DNA from: Lytechinus pictus
Taxonomy: Eukaryota; Echinodermata; Echinoidea; Temnopleuroida; Toxopneustidae
NCBI RefSeq assembly: GCF_037042905.1
Contig: NC_087254.1
Location: 12,757,103 to 12,821,102 of the forward strand
Direction of reading: 5' to 3'
Length of the DNA: 64,000 nucleotides
A program made the translations under genes and the position numbers. A model generated the notes under the pieces. That model was not told where the DNA came from. It did not search any database and saw only the letters and a list, made by a program, of their open reading frames with translations. Below are positions 36,545-48,465 of the stretch, piece by piece; the stretch's first letter is position 1; each line of letters opens with the position of its first letter.

Positions 36545-37370
36545 TTAAAGGGTACGACTTTATAGCTTTTATCTTGAACTTTATTTTGACACCAAATAGA
36601 ACATCATAGCTTGTATATCAGCTTAGAAAATTAAAGGAATGTACCCAAAGTGTCCCGCAGATGTCCCAACTCCATCTATTTCAAAACGCATGGCCATATC
36701 CCAACTAGTCTGTTTCATTCATCTTGTTTTTCCCCCAGTTTGATGCTGATATTGCATCATTTTGAGTTCCTGTATAAAGGGCATACAATTCTGATAATGG
36801 ATAGTTTTATTTCAGCTTTTTGTTTTGTCTACCCTAAACGTCTGTTGTTTGGATGAGATTTTTTTGTTCTTGAATAACAGAGCATTGCAAATGCTTAACT
36901 ACCATCATATTGCTATTTTTAAATGTCACATAAGACACACTGACCATGAAGATTCTTCTTACACTAATCCTTAAAATCACACCAACACTTCATATTCAGT
37001 TCAAAGTATTGGTGTGGTTTGGTCTCATCTGTTCTCCCATAGGGATTCTATAAACTCGCTGCATTTGAAGTTAGCAGCTTTAGCTTGGGTTGCGACCTAG
37101 AACCTCACCTGTGTTTCATATGTATGATTCATGAAGCTTGCTACTTTTGTTGCCTCATTAGGAGTAAGATTTTATACCCAAAACAACTATTGGCCTGTCT
37201 CTTTGTCTTTCCCAAAGGGGTTCAATGAAGTCGCTGCATTTGAAGTTAGCAGCTTTAGCTCGGGATGCAACCTAGAACCTCCCCTGTGTTTCATATGTGT
37301 GGCTCATGAAGGTCGCCACTTTTGCTGCCTCATTAGGAGTAAGATTTTACACACAAAACAATCAAAACTC

Positions 37371-37842
37371 ATCCCGCACGGACTTGGACTTAATGCGTTC
37401 GCAGTAAGCCAGTCCCTGAGTTTTTACTTCGTCGGGGTCAGCGTTACACGCGGCCCTGATCGCAGAAAACTTCTTAAGGGCTACGCGCTCTGCAGCACGT
37501 AGAACCTTAATTCCTTCGCCGTATTTGGACACGGTAGTCACAGTGTCCTGGGAGCGCTCCAGAGACACGGGAGCATTCCCTTTGGTAAAGGACTTCTTCG
37601 GCTTCTGTTTCCTCTTCTTTTTCGAAGGAGTTGGTACATTAGCCTGTGAAGCACTAGTTCCTGCAGAATCACAGGCATCTAGGCCTCTCTTCTGGGCAGA
37701 GGACTCTGCCCTAGAAATGAAAGTTGCCCAAGATCCGGTGAAATCTTCGCCCAGACTTGGCAGACTCTCGAAAGAGGCCGCCTCTTGGACCTGAACCTTA
37801 GAGGTTCGAGAGGGCTTGGACTTCCCGCCACCTTTCTGCGGG
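37371..37842 (-). pseudogene. Inserted open coding fragment, about 155 codons, both ends missing
   Basis: On the minus strand a continuous frame runs from about 37842 to 37371 with no stop inside and no initiating Met at its head. It contains G-G-G-K-S-K-P-S-R-T-S-K, then S-F-E-S-L-P-S-L-G-E-D-F, a basic nuclear-localisation-like run (PTPSKKKRKQKPKK), then K-V-L-R-A-A-E-R-V-A-L-K-K-F-S-A-I-R and a Lys/Arg-rich end. Base composition and CpG content differ sharply from the tandem repeat it interrupts, and the repeat resumes in register on both sides. It looks like a gag-like or host gene fragment pasted into the repeat. I do not recognise the protein. Confidence 0.6.
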
Positions 37843-37999
37843 GTGATTCATGAAACTTGCTATTTTTGCTGCCTTTTTAGGAGCAAGATTTTCTCTTGTC
37901 TACATTTATTGATAATTGGCCTACAAATTGAAGTATGAGATACAAAGAAACAAGAAACAAGAAATTCAATGATATCAGTAAATGATGTACATAATATCT

Positions 38000-38066
38000 C
38001 AGACACCACATACATACATACATATCTGTACATACATACATACATACATACATACATACATACACA
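38000..38066. repeat. ACAT tetranucleotide microsatellite
   Basis: Runs of CATACATACATA separated by a short ATCTGTACAT break. Confidence 0.9.
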
Positions 38067-38531
38067 AAACAATTTTTGACCTATCTCTATGTTTTCCCAT
38101 AGTGACTCTATGAATTCGCTGCATTTGTAACTTGCAGACTCGGCCTGAGTTGCTACGTCGTATCTTCCTTGTGTTTCGTAGCGGTGCTTCATGAGTGGCT
38201 TTTGGATATTCATTGAAATACCAAAGGAGTACGTAGTAAGAAACTGCCCTCGCTACTTACAGTTAATTCTAGTGCTAGCAGCATTACTTCTAGTGTTTGC
38301 AGGAATATATTCATTTATATATTTATTTGATATTTTCATTTTTTTTATACTGCACACGTGCACAGTTGGCTTGTTCAGTTTGGAAAAAACTGCTTTACAT
38401 AGGCACCCTGCAGTTAAACAGACATCATTCAACATGAAAGTGCAGAGAAGGGTAACATCGTTAACTACTAATAACAAAACATTGAGAGTGGATAAATGGT
38501 AATCAAGAATGTAGATAAATGGATAGCACTG

Positions 38532-39120
38532 TTTAAAGGAAACCAAAACCCAAGAAGAGAAGTAATCTTATTGGAAAGAGCAAAATGAGAGGAACAATTC
38601 AAAAAAAGTTTCATCAAAATCGGTTATGAAATAAGCAAGTTATGGGAGTTTGAAAACTCTTGTTATCCTTTCTATGGGCATCCTCAAATTGGCAAACGTG
38701 CTTCAAAATGGCTGATTTTGTGGACAACTCTCCATTTGTTTTGTAAACAAATTTTCAGATTTTCCTCATTATCTTTCAAATTGCATCTTGCCTCCTTCTG
38801 AGCACAACATATGTCATGGGAAAATATAATCCACACCATATATGTCAAGGTCAGGAGGAGATAATGTGAAATATGTAAAATAAAGGGGAAAATCTGAAAA
38901 TATGTGTACAAAACAAATGGAAAGTCGTCCACAAAATCAGCCATTTTGAAGCACGTTTGCCAATTTGAGGATCCACATAGTAAGTACAACATAACTTTTT
39001 AATCGTCCATAACTTGCTTATTTCATAACCGATTTTGATGAAACTTTTTTTAAATTGTTCCTCTCATTTTACTCTTTCCAATAAGATTGCTTCTCTTCTT
39101 GGGTTTTGGTTTCCTTTAAA
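38532..39120. mobile_element. Long-TIR MITE with TTTAAAGGAAACC termini
   Basis: TTTAAAGGAAACCAAAACCC at the left is mirrored by GGGTTTTGGTTTCCTTTAAA at the right. Complementarity extends over most of both halves (e.g. GTTTCATCAAAATCGGTTAT with ATAACCGATTTTGATGAAAC; CACGTTTGCCAATTTGAGGA on the right with its complement on the left). No ORF of note. The inner TTTCATCAAAATCGG block is shared with the element at 4567-5164. Confidence 0.85.
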
Positions 39121-39679
39121 TCATATTGAATCAATATGATGAACGCAATGCAGCAGTGGTGAGATCAAGTGGTCGCCTTCATGCTCAGTGTTAGCTTATG
39201 TATTGATTGGTTGCAATTGGGAATCGACCAGGTACTTGCAGCGACAACCAAATTCGCTTAATATATAATCTTCTTTTTACTTTTACAAAATTGAATACAA
39301 CATTTGATCAAAGCCCAGGTACAACCCATTTTAAAATATAATGCAGCGGGTGCTACATAAATTTTTAGAAGCACTTGCCCAGTCGGGCAAGTGAATTTCT
39401 TAATAGTTGGAAAATACTTGCCCGAAAATACATTTCACTTGCCCGAAAAAAATCCTTCAAATAAATTTTACCGCTTTAAAGAAAGTACTACGGTTATATA
39501 CCATTGCCCCTTTCCTATCTTTTTAACGTGAACTATTGTACCTTGTAATATTTTTTTTCATAGTTATTAAACCTCCTATGACCGAAAAAATTGGTGTCAA
39601 TACGCCATTTGATTAATTTTCTCTCTCATATATATTTTATGACCGTGACACAAAATAAAAAGGGAATCACTAAAAATAA

Positions 39680-40380
39680 CTAAAGAAGAAATTAGAAGGA
39701 AGGAAAGGAAGGAGAAAAGGAAGGAAGAGAGAGAGAGAAAGAAAAAAAAAGAAAGAAGGGAAGGAAGGAAGGAGGAAGAAAGAAAAGGGAAGGTGAAGGA
39801 ATGGGTGAAGGAATGGGTGAAGGAAAGAATAAGTAGAGAAAGAAAAAAAGAAAGAAAAGAGTTGAATGGAGAAGAAAGAATAAAGGAAAGAAAAAAAAAA
39901 GGTTTCCTTCATTGTTTGAAAAAAAAAGGAAGAAAAGAACAGGAAAGGAAGGGAAATGAATTAATGGGTGAAAGAAAGAATGGAAAGAAATAAAAAAAGG
40001 GGGAAAAGATAGTAAGAAAAAGGGATGATAGAGAGAATGAAGGAAAAATGATTTCCTTCATTTTTTGAAAGAAAGAAAGAAAAGAAAGAAAGAAAGGGGA
40101 AAAAACGGGAAGGAAATAGCAAAAAAGGAAAGAAAGAATAAGGAAAAAGAGAAGGAAAGAAGAAAATAAAGAATTAAAGGATGAAACTATAGTGGAAGGA
40201 AAGAAGTGAAGAGAGAATAATGGAAGAAGTAAAGAAAGAACAAAAAGAAAAAGGAGAGGAAGGGAGAAGGAAGCAAAGAAAAATGGAGAGGAAAGAAAAA
40301 ATGAAGAAATTAAAAAAAAAAAAGGAAAGTACATGTAAGAAAACGAAGGAAAAAAGAAAAATGAACAGAGAGAGAAAAAA
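39680..40380. repeat. Polypurine (GGAA/GAAA) low-complexity tract, about 700 bp
   Basis: The + strand is almost entirely A and G with imperfect GGAAG, GAAAGAAA and AAGGAATGGGTG units. It lies just 3' (in gene orientation) of the last exon found for the minus-strand gene. Phe/Ser-rich open frames on the other strand are artefacts. Confidence 0.9.
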
Positions 40381-40441
40381 AAGATCAGGAAATTTATAAT
40401 CTTATAAATAAAAAAGACTAGTGAATTTAGCTATTATTTAC

Positions 40442-42207
40442 CATGGTGTAGGAAAGGAAGGATGGTCTTTTGATGGATTACTTGAGGATGGTTGATTTGA
40501 AGCGGTGTTTATGGTCCTTGAGCTTTGCTCAGTAGTGATCTCGGTACTATCTGTAGCATCAGTATTATCGTCTTCAAGAAATATGAAGTTGTCCAGTTCT
40601 ACTTCTTCCTCAATACTGAAAGAGAGATAGAAAAAAAGAAGAGATGTGAGTATAAAGATTCTTGTGAGACATGTTTTTGTTCAGGAATCAAACGGTGAGA
40701 ATTGAGTAATGCACCTGCTCTTATAATGTGATTTGTGGAAAGTGGAATACATAAAGATGAAAGGGTGGTGAAAGTTTAACAAAGCACAAGGCTAGTAAAA
40801 TATAATTCATTAAATGCTGTGCAAGATCCACGTATCTAAGTTTATCGGTGTATTGCAATCAGCCAGAACGGTTTTGAAAGTTGTGGATTGTATGTTTTTG
40901 TACATTTTTAGTGAAACAAAAAGATTGTATAAGGGGGCTAAGTCTCCACCCAAACTAAAAAAATAATTTGGAGGCTGCTGGTTATTTATCACCATCTTGA
41001 TTTTTAACGTTTTATTCAAATCATCACAAAGGTGAATCGGTGGGGTATTATATGAATTGGATGCTTTGGGGGCCACCTTTTCCCTTCCATCCCAGTGCCA
41101 CCCCTTCCACCAGTACTACAGGGGGGGGGGGTATATATATATGTGTTATAAGATCCTCTATGATAGTATTTTGACTTTTATCCCTTTGGATAAAGTGACT
41201 GCTTTCGAAATGTGCAGCAACCTTCTTGTGGAGAGAGACAAGCTTCTTTTCTGTTTTCTCCTTCTCTTTATGGAGTTTTTGGGTCCGTATTTTCAGCTGC
41301 TCACGAGACAAGTACGAAAGCTTTGTCGAAGAAGACGGTGATGTAGCATCTTCGTCTTTCTGCTTTTTGTCCCTCCAAGACATAAGACCTCCTCTGCCAA
41401 CTGTACAAACAGAGCACTTGTCCTTACCTTCTTCGACCAACTTACAATGTTTGTGCCGAACAGTTTTATTGTAAAATGCACATATCAAAAATGTTGTTGA
41501 GGGTATTCCAAGTTTGCTCCTATCCACCATAAAGTCAACAAAGTCTGTGTTTCCATTACATATCTTGATGGCGCCAGCAGTCATGACTAAATCTTTCGCT
41601 GAATCCTTGTCAAGAATTGCGGGTATGTGCCTAAGGGTGGGGTGATCCCGTTTCAATTCTTGGCCAACTATTGAAACATGCCACGTTGCATCATTGTAGA
41701 TGGTTACACATTTGGGTATTGTGGTGACATCTTTGTCTTGAACAGATATACTGAAGAATAATGTTCTTCCATTTCTTCCATCTGCCTGCCTGCTCATGCA
41801 CATTCCCACAGAAGAAAGAGACTCCGCACATGATGAGGTGATGTCATCCATGTTAGCAGTTTTTACATGTTGACAAATGCTGCATTCTGCATTGTGGGGC
41901 ACAAAATTAAACACGGGAATATTGGCATCTATAATCTTCTTCTGCGCCTTTGCCTTTCTGAACCTATCAAGTTTCCGCTCACATGCTTTACAGATGAATG
42001 GAGAATGGATCATGCAGTCATCTGCACCAACGTCTATCTGCAATGCTGCCGAAATGAGCTTGCTGAATTTCTCCTTCTTATATGGAAGTCTATCTGCTAG
42101 CAAAGCATTCTGCTTGCCACACAATCTACAGAATGCTTTCAGACCTTCTTTATGCTGTGCTGCCATTGTCAATCCCTCCTCTTGGTAGGTCAATGGTATA
42201 TTGAAAA
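40442..42207 (-). CDS. Spliced gene of unknown function with a C2/C2 zinc motif (ZAD- or RAG1-N-like)
   Basis: The main coding exon starts at 42207 after a pyrimidine tract and CAG acceptor, with the likely start codon at 42166. The frame stays open to 41048, so the exon's donor is uncertain (somewhere before the low-complexity Pro codons near 41130). A further exon at 40615-40442 (CAG acceptor, GTAAAT donor) encodes 57 open codons rich in Asp, Glu, Thr and Ser. Counting from M42166, C13-x2-C16 and C59-x2-C62 enclose a segment with I-D-V-x-A-D-D. This fits the zinc-finger-associated (ZAD) pattern and also resembles the RAG1 region preceding its core. Further C-x2-C pairs follow (C-S-I-C; C-S-V-C), then a basic coiled-coil-like segment (LSREQLKIRTQKLHKEKEK). 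I recall similar layouts in uncharacterised, transposon-like invertebrate proteins, so domesticated or live transposon origin is possible. The 3' end was not found. Confidence 0.6.
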
Positions 42208-43015
42208 CTGCATTCAAAGAAAAGAAAAAAAGAGAGCGGAAAAATTAGCATTGAAAGATTTGATACGATTTTCAGTGCCTTGGGTGGTACTATTCCCTGA
42301 ATAACAGCCATTTGATTATTTCCATTGACCATTACTCATTTAATTGGCAATGCAGTGAAAACAACAAAAATTACTGTTTAAAAAGACAAATTGGCAATGG
42401 CAACCTTTCATTGTAATTTTGCCATAAATTATTCATCATCTCAAGTTATAACTTATACCCACAAAATTGTATGAAAGTTATTAAGAAACTAGGATTGTTG
42501 CCAACTCGAGGAGCAAATTTTAATTCATTTTCACCACTTTATATACAGCTGCGAACCTCTATACTCTAATGGAAAATTTCATTATGCGGTAACTAATTAT
42601 GTAAATCTTTACTGAACATACATGCATGTAGAATGGAGAGTAAGAGACACAGCGAAGAAAAGATACACATTTTTTAAAGCTTAAACAAAATAGTCAGCCT
42701 TTTTAGACACAATAATTTGTATTTCTCCTGGGCATCCTAGATCTGTGCGAATTGGGCCCTAGTGCAATCTGCACACAGGGAATTTGCCTGTTGAAATGAC
42801 AGAAACGTTTTTTATCTATGGTAGGAATTCCATTTGTAATTTGAAAAGTATTCTACAAAAAAAATAATACCACCACCTTAAAAATCTCAAAGCAATGTAA
42901 ATGTAAAATTTTGTCACTTCTTCTAGATTCTAGAATTAGATAAAGTGTAATTTTCCCCCTCTAAATTGGATGCAAAACAGTACACCCTGTACTTGGCAGA
43001 TTTTGGTGAATATCT

Positions 43016-43164
43016 GACTTTATATTTGATAAGAAAGTCATGTTATATGTACGTCAAAAATGTATGTTACACTGATTACACCAGGTCCTGACTTTATATT
43101 TATAATACGAAATTAATGTTATATGTACGTCAAAAATGTATGTTACACTGATTACACCAGGTCC
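43016..43164. repeat. Two-copy tandem duplication, unit about 75 bp
   Basis: GACTTTATATTTxxTAA, ATGTTATATGTACGTCAAAA and ATGTATGTTACACTGATTAC followed by ACCAGGTCCT occur twice in direct order with few differences. Confidence 0.85.
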
Positions 43165-43734
43165 TTTGGAGAGCTGGACTCTTAAGCCGTCGGTCCCCTG
43201 GTTGCTTGCTTACATGTACAAGCATTCATGCTTTTATTTTAAAGGTCAGGTTGAAATAAATCACCACCTGGCACCAGTCGCAGTCATCATTGTCATCAAC
43301 ATCAGCATCAATCATTATCATGTAATGTAACATTAGATCTAGTCTAACATTACATGATCTAGTGAAATGTTATATGTAGATCAAATCTTACTTATTCGTA
43401 CTCGCAGATAGGGAGATCAGATTAGATCTAAACCGAGATTTACACTTCATTTTAATCAAATTTAAAACAAATTAAGACAACATTAATTGGGGATAGACCC
43501 AAACTAAAGCTTCAGTCTGTCTTTGCACTGAACTTGTCTAATGCTAGATTATTGTTGGCTCCACTCACTGACTCAGCAGACTCTGAGTTGGACTCAGACT
43601 CAGTGACGACTCAGTGACTCACCAATTTATGATAATTTGGATGAAAAAAATCCATATTTCATTGTTCGAAATAGATCTAAAAATGTCAGAAATGAAATGA
43701 AATACTCTGAAAATTTGCTTTGCCCAATTGATCG

Positions 43735-43912
43735 TGGGCCCAGCTGCCGCTGTGCAGCGCCAGATCGACGAGGCTCTATCCCTTTAACTGTTGAACGCCA
43801 AACAGGGTAGCACTAGCAGCAACTCCCATCTTTTAACATTGGTCTGACGTGGCCTAGGATTGAACCCCCGACCTCCCGCTTGTAAAACTAAGTCAGACGC
43901 TCTACCAACTGA
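43735..43912 (-). mobile_element. tRNA-derived SINE
   Basis: On the minus strand, GGGTCAGTTGGTAGAGCGTC is a good A box and GGGGGTTCAATCC a good B box, about 45 bases apart. A non-tRNA tail follows (GCGTTCAACAGTTAAAGGGA and TCTGGCGCTGCACAGCGGCA). It lacks a plausible full cloverleaf with acceptor stem, so it is a SINE rather than a tRNA gene. Confidence 0.75.
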
Positions 43913-44491
43913 CCCAAATAATCGACAACACACCACTCACATAATTACAAACTTGAAATCACTTGTAATCTGTAAATGTCAGAAATTGTTAATAAATCTC
44001 CAGAAACTAATGGTTATTCCTGTCTAAATCTACTCTGGGAGTGATCTTTGATATCGAGTCATGCTTGGTTCAAAATATTATTTGGCAAGCCAAGCAACCC
44101 CGGCCCGAGCTCAATCACATCATCACATCACCATCATGCATCGCGATCTCCCTCATCCAGCTCTCCCATCCCAGCCGTGCCGGCGGGGGTACAGTGCAGG
44201 GATTGGGGATGCCAAATCTCGCAGCGCGCACCGTTTTCTGGGGTTCAGCAAAAACTCTTACGTAATATGTTTAGTTTTCTACGGAAAATTTTCATTCGCA
44301 AAGCATGTTTTGGCCAATTTTCAAAAATATATTGAGAAAACGCGAGCAATCGCTCACATAAAATCTTCACAGGTCAGTCAATACATTATTCGACTGCAAC
44401 GAGCTGCTGAGAAAACAACAGAAAACCCTTCGGATCAGTCTGAAAATGTCACTTTTAAACTACGAATCAAACCATAATATGCGGTAAACTT

Positions 44492-44760
44492 ACCTTCGAG
44501 GGAACGCTCGATCGTGTCCAGATAAAAAAATCGCGAAAAATAAACTAATTTGTGAAATTTTATCGGGTTTTTTGGAAGAGTATCATTAAACATCGACGAA
44601 GAACTGAGCATGGAAATCAACAATGCCCCGGAAGTAATTATTCACTACACATGCTCTCTTTCAAGCTTGAGATCAAATCAGGTCGTATTGGTGCTAGCTT
44701 CGTCTGCTTGAGAGACCGAATGCTTCGCCAATATCGGTCGCGAGAGGGCCTGTGATTTGC
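44492..44760 (-). other. Probable non-coding first exon of the minus-strand gene
   Basis: GTTCCCTCGAAG followed by GTAAGTTTACC on the minus strand is a strong donor at about 44492. The CpG-containing sequence upstream (to about 44760-44900) fits a promoter and 5' UTR. No intervening exon is needed before the acceptor at 42207. The link is inferred from orientation and splice quality only. Confidence 0.4.
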
Positions 44761-44929
44761 CGGCGGAACTCGAACGATCACAGGGTTTGTTATCGCCTTA
44801 TCAAAACATGCCTTCGGCGTTGGGTCGTAAAATTGGTGTAAGGAGAAAGTAAAGCTCGCTGACAGATGTTAAATCTCAGTGTCGTAAAATTTTGTCCGTC
44901 GGTAGTCCATTTGCTAGTAGGTCCATGGT

Positions 44930-47900
44930 ATAAGACAAGGAAAATGGATGCTTGACAAGTATTTTGGGGCTAGGTTATAGAGTGATTTGTATACAAAAAG
45001 AAGTAACTCAAAAATAATCCGTTGTCTAATAGGGAGCCAGTCTAAATTATGTAACAGGGGTTCAGGAGGTGTGTCACGGCGGACTTAAAAAAAAAGACGG
45101 GCAGCCCAATTCTGGAGGTGCTGGAGATTATTGATGTGAGCCACTGGTATTGAGGAAAGAAGACCAGAAAGATAAGGGAGCGTATGGCATGGTTATTTTC
45201 TTTATTTTTTGCAACACTTATAAAACTCATGAGCTGATAGACTGCAAACAAAGACTCTAATATGCAAATCTATGTCTGTCCAGAGAGGAGACTTGACTGC
45301 TCGCTGTGCATCGTAACATTGGTCCTACCCTATGGTCATCACTAGCTCCACTAAAATGTGATACTTGTTTCCGAAAATAAGGTTCTGCCATGGGCTGGCA
45401 CATGTGCTCTGCGAGAGTCTGTGGTATGTTCAATAGTCAGCGTAGTCTTGTTAGATGCTCCCCAGAGTTATGCATGATTTCCGGCCCGTTTGCTGGTAAA
45501 TTGGGAAATTTCAGGTGACTAGTCACTCATCCAGATCCTGTAGCCTGTTTTTATAAACTTGACATTTAAGATTTTTGATACTTTATTACGACTTCTGGGT
45601 TTCTGTGGACCAGAAACTCAAATTGAAATGAAATAAAAAAATTTGCTAGGCGATAAATCATCTATCCGACTCTTTTTTCATAGGTCACGCTAATATTGAT
45701 AACCATGTTTAAACATCATTAACACCGTAGGTTGTCCACAAACGACATCTGTTTACTTGAACAGAGTCAGTAGCTTTCACTGTTACAAGTTAGACATTAC
45801 AAATGTTTTTACCCTTAATCACAGGCTTGTAGCGGTCGCGCGGCTCGCGCCCCTAAATTGACCACTAGGTTATGATAAATGAAACAAGAGAATAGAAAAC
45901 AAGGCACCTACCAGTGTTTTCCTGGAGAGATTCCTCAGATCAGTGTTGTTTCCATTCAAGAGCAGCTTCAAGTACAATCGTCTGAAGTCCTCCGGCGTCT
46001 AATGAGGCCTGGCGCCCTCTCCCGGTAGCCCCGTCGGTAGCAGACCTGTATGGGGGTGGGGGTGAATTCCTACAAGAGTCCTCCCCGTTCTATAAAACTC
46101 GGTCCCTCAAGTTTCTAACCCCCATGGACGCCATCCAGATCCAGCAGGCAGAGGGAGGAAAAAATTTTCCACTCCCGAGGCACCCCCAACCAGGAGACCT
46201 TATCTCCCGGCTGGGCATGAGCAAATACAAGCCCATTTAAATATTCCCAAAAGCTTAAAAACGCACTGCAAAACGTTTCCAAATATGTGTTGCTAGCTGC
46301 AACATGTCCACTTTTTCATATATTTCCTTTGGTCTTCTATGTCAACAATGCCCTTTGAATATTGCAAAAGCACTTGTGCAGCATTGTACTGCCCCAACTC
46401 TGTATTCCCATAATTAAGTATAATTTACTACCCGTAATTAGCCAATAAACAAATTCTGTTTTTTACAAAAAACTGCAAAACTGTCCAAAACGCTTGGCAC
46501 AACTGTGCAAAAAACTTGTCCAACACTTTAAACTAAAAAAAAAACGTTAAAAACCCATAACATAATAGCGTTGAAAACCCGTAATAACACCTAACAACCT
46601 AGCTAATATTCACACTGGAGGTAGAGTATTTGGTCCATACATCCCTGGGGTTCTTAAAAGACCCATACAAAACATATAAAAAACATGGTTTATATTAAAA
46701 ATATAAAACCCATATCCCAGGAGGGTCCCCCTCCCCAGAAAGCTCCACTTTCCCATAGCAGTGGGCTGCTGCTGGCCCTCCCCGGTCGAGGCACCCTCTT
46801 ACCAGGGCTGTGCAATGCATAGCATTCCCGTTCGGTTAGGAAACTGGCCCACCAGTGCCCAACCTAGGTCCCCCAGGTGCAGGAAGGGGGCGTCAGAGCT
46901 GCCATTATGCGGAAAGGGCCATTTAAAACACTCCCCTCCAAAGTGAACCATGAAGCAATTCCTACATGGCCTAAATATACAGAAAAGACAGAAGAAAACA
47001 GAGACAAAAGAAGAACACAAAAGACACACAGAGGAGGCGACTCAGCTGGTCTCCTCCCACACATAAAAAAAACATGTAGGGTCCTTAACGCGCAAACCGC
47101 GGTAACGTATCTGTTAACCTGTTTAATCTTCATTTTCAAGGGTCAATTTTAAGTTGAAATTCCTGAAAAAAACATGAAATGTCAAAAATTAACCATTTGT
47201 TATTCCACGTTTGTCATGTATTGAAGTTTCCAATGACACGAATATTTAATGAGTTCTAAGGGGTTGATTTTTCACTTTTCCTCAATCAAAATTATAGCAC
47301 TTTATCGGAGAATGGCCCAATAATGTTACTCCAATCAATAGGCTCTGGTGCCCCAGCTCCTCTGAGACAGGTTCTGATGTTTCTAGCTCCTCCAAAATGT
47401 CATACAATAACATGATGTGCTCCTGCCTTGTACCGTTATTACAATACCAGCAGCTTGGCTTGGTTGGAGTTTAAGAAGTTCATCCCTTATCAATGCTTGT
47501 AATTCTTTACATGACATTGTTTGCATCCTATCTCGCGCTGAGCGCTCGTTACACATACCTCTTCCATGACTGAACCTTCACCATGTAGGTTCTTCATAAA
47601 ATATTTTCGGGTTTGACTCTTCGAATGCAGAGAAAAATTCACTAATTCATTACAAATGTCGCTTGATCCTCCGAGGCTAGTCATTTCAATGGGATCCATT
47701 GGGGATGAGAGATACCTCGCCAGTTAGGCCGACTACTTGAAACGTGACATGCATTTTCGGGGATGTCTTACCGATACTAGATGTGGGCTTTATTTTTATT
47801 ATTTTTAAAAATAGTTTTATTCAATTATTTTTTGCGTTTTATTCATAAGTCTTCATACTTTTGCGGTTTTTTATTCATACATGTATGCTCTTTACGCGTC

Positions 47901-48400
47901 TCGTTCCGATTGGCTTCGGGAAAATATAGCTTAGGCCTACTGACTCCATTAGTTTATGGCGTTACCAGCTTCTCTGTACATGTAGGAGACCGGAAATCTC
48001 TAAGCGATACTAGGTTATAGTTTGATTAAAGAAATTAATTTCAATATGTTGAACTTAAAATTGGTTTATGTTCTAGAACTCTTCCTAGTATACAAGAATT
48101 TCTTCCATTTAATCACATGTCCGATATTATTATTTGCAAATGCATATCTTTAATGGACATCTCTGTAAGAAATTTAAAGAGACAAGTTTGATAGCTACTA
48201 AATTTAAATGTCAGTCTCATCAAAACATGCAATTCTTATCTAAAACGTGTAATTTGCACTATTCACTACCCAGTGAGGTTAAAAACATGTGATAATTCAG
48301 AATTAATTTTCTCATAAACAATCTTATTTGTACATGGTTTTATTGTTTCTTTAACAATTTAGCAAACCATAAATGACACGGTGAGTGAGAAAATGTTTCT
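44930..48400. other. Gene-poor region with unrecognised repeat fragments
   Basis: I see no supported gene. The block 44934-45290 (TTTGTATACAAAAAGAAGTA, AATAATCCGTTGTCTAATAG, GGGAGCCAGT) resembles a non-LTR retrotransposon 3' tail, by recollection only. The segment 46010-47110 is GC-richer, with poly-purine and CCCTCCCC-type stretches, and may be an old LTR or other repeat. The remainder is AT-rich without coding signal. Confidence 0.35.
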
Positions 48401-48465
48401 CTTGGTGTTGCTTAAAAGGCAACCCCTTTTTCCAGAGGTCCGGTGACCGCTGTTCGCTGTCTATC

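Larger units (their letters stand above)
37010..38200. repeat. Diverged tandem repeat, about 155-bp unit, interrupted
   Basis: Units share TCGCTGCATTTGAAGTTAGC, GACCTAGAACCTC, GTGTTTCATATGTxTGxxTCATGAAGxTxGCxAC, TTGCTGCCTCATTAGGAGTAAGATTTTA and ACACAAAACAA. Copies lie near 37044-37185 and 37200-37370, with a partial copy at 37843-37895 and a diverged one at 38060-38195. A coding fragment (37371-37842) and an ACAT microsatellite (38005-38065) interrupt the array. Confidence 0.75.

Noticed and set aside
39670-40334. Phe/Ser-rich minus-strand ORFs
   Set aside because: They are translations of the polypurine tract and have no protein-like composition.
43845-43912. Functional tRNA gene on the minus strand
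   Set aside because: Good A and B boxes, but the arm between them and the 3' end do not make a cloverleaf, and SINE-like sequence follows.
44041-44477. Overlapping plus-strand ORFs of 74-138 codons
   Set aside because: They lie in a GC-rich segment in three frames at once, with no domain and no splice support; probably composition-driven.
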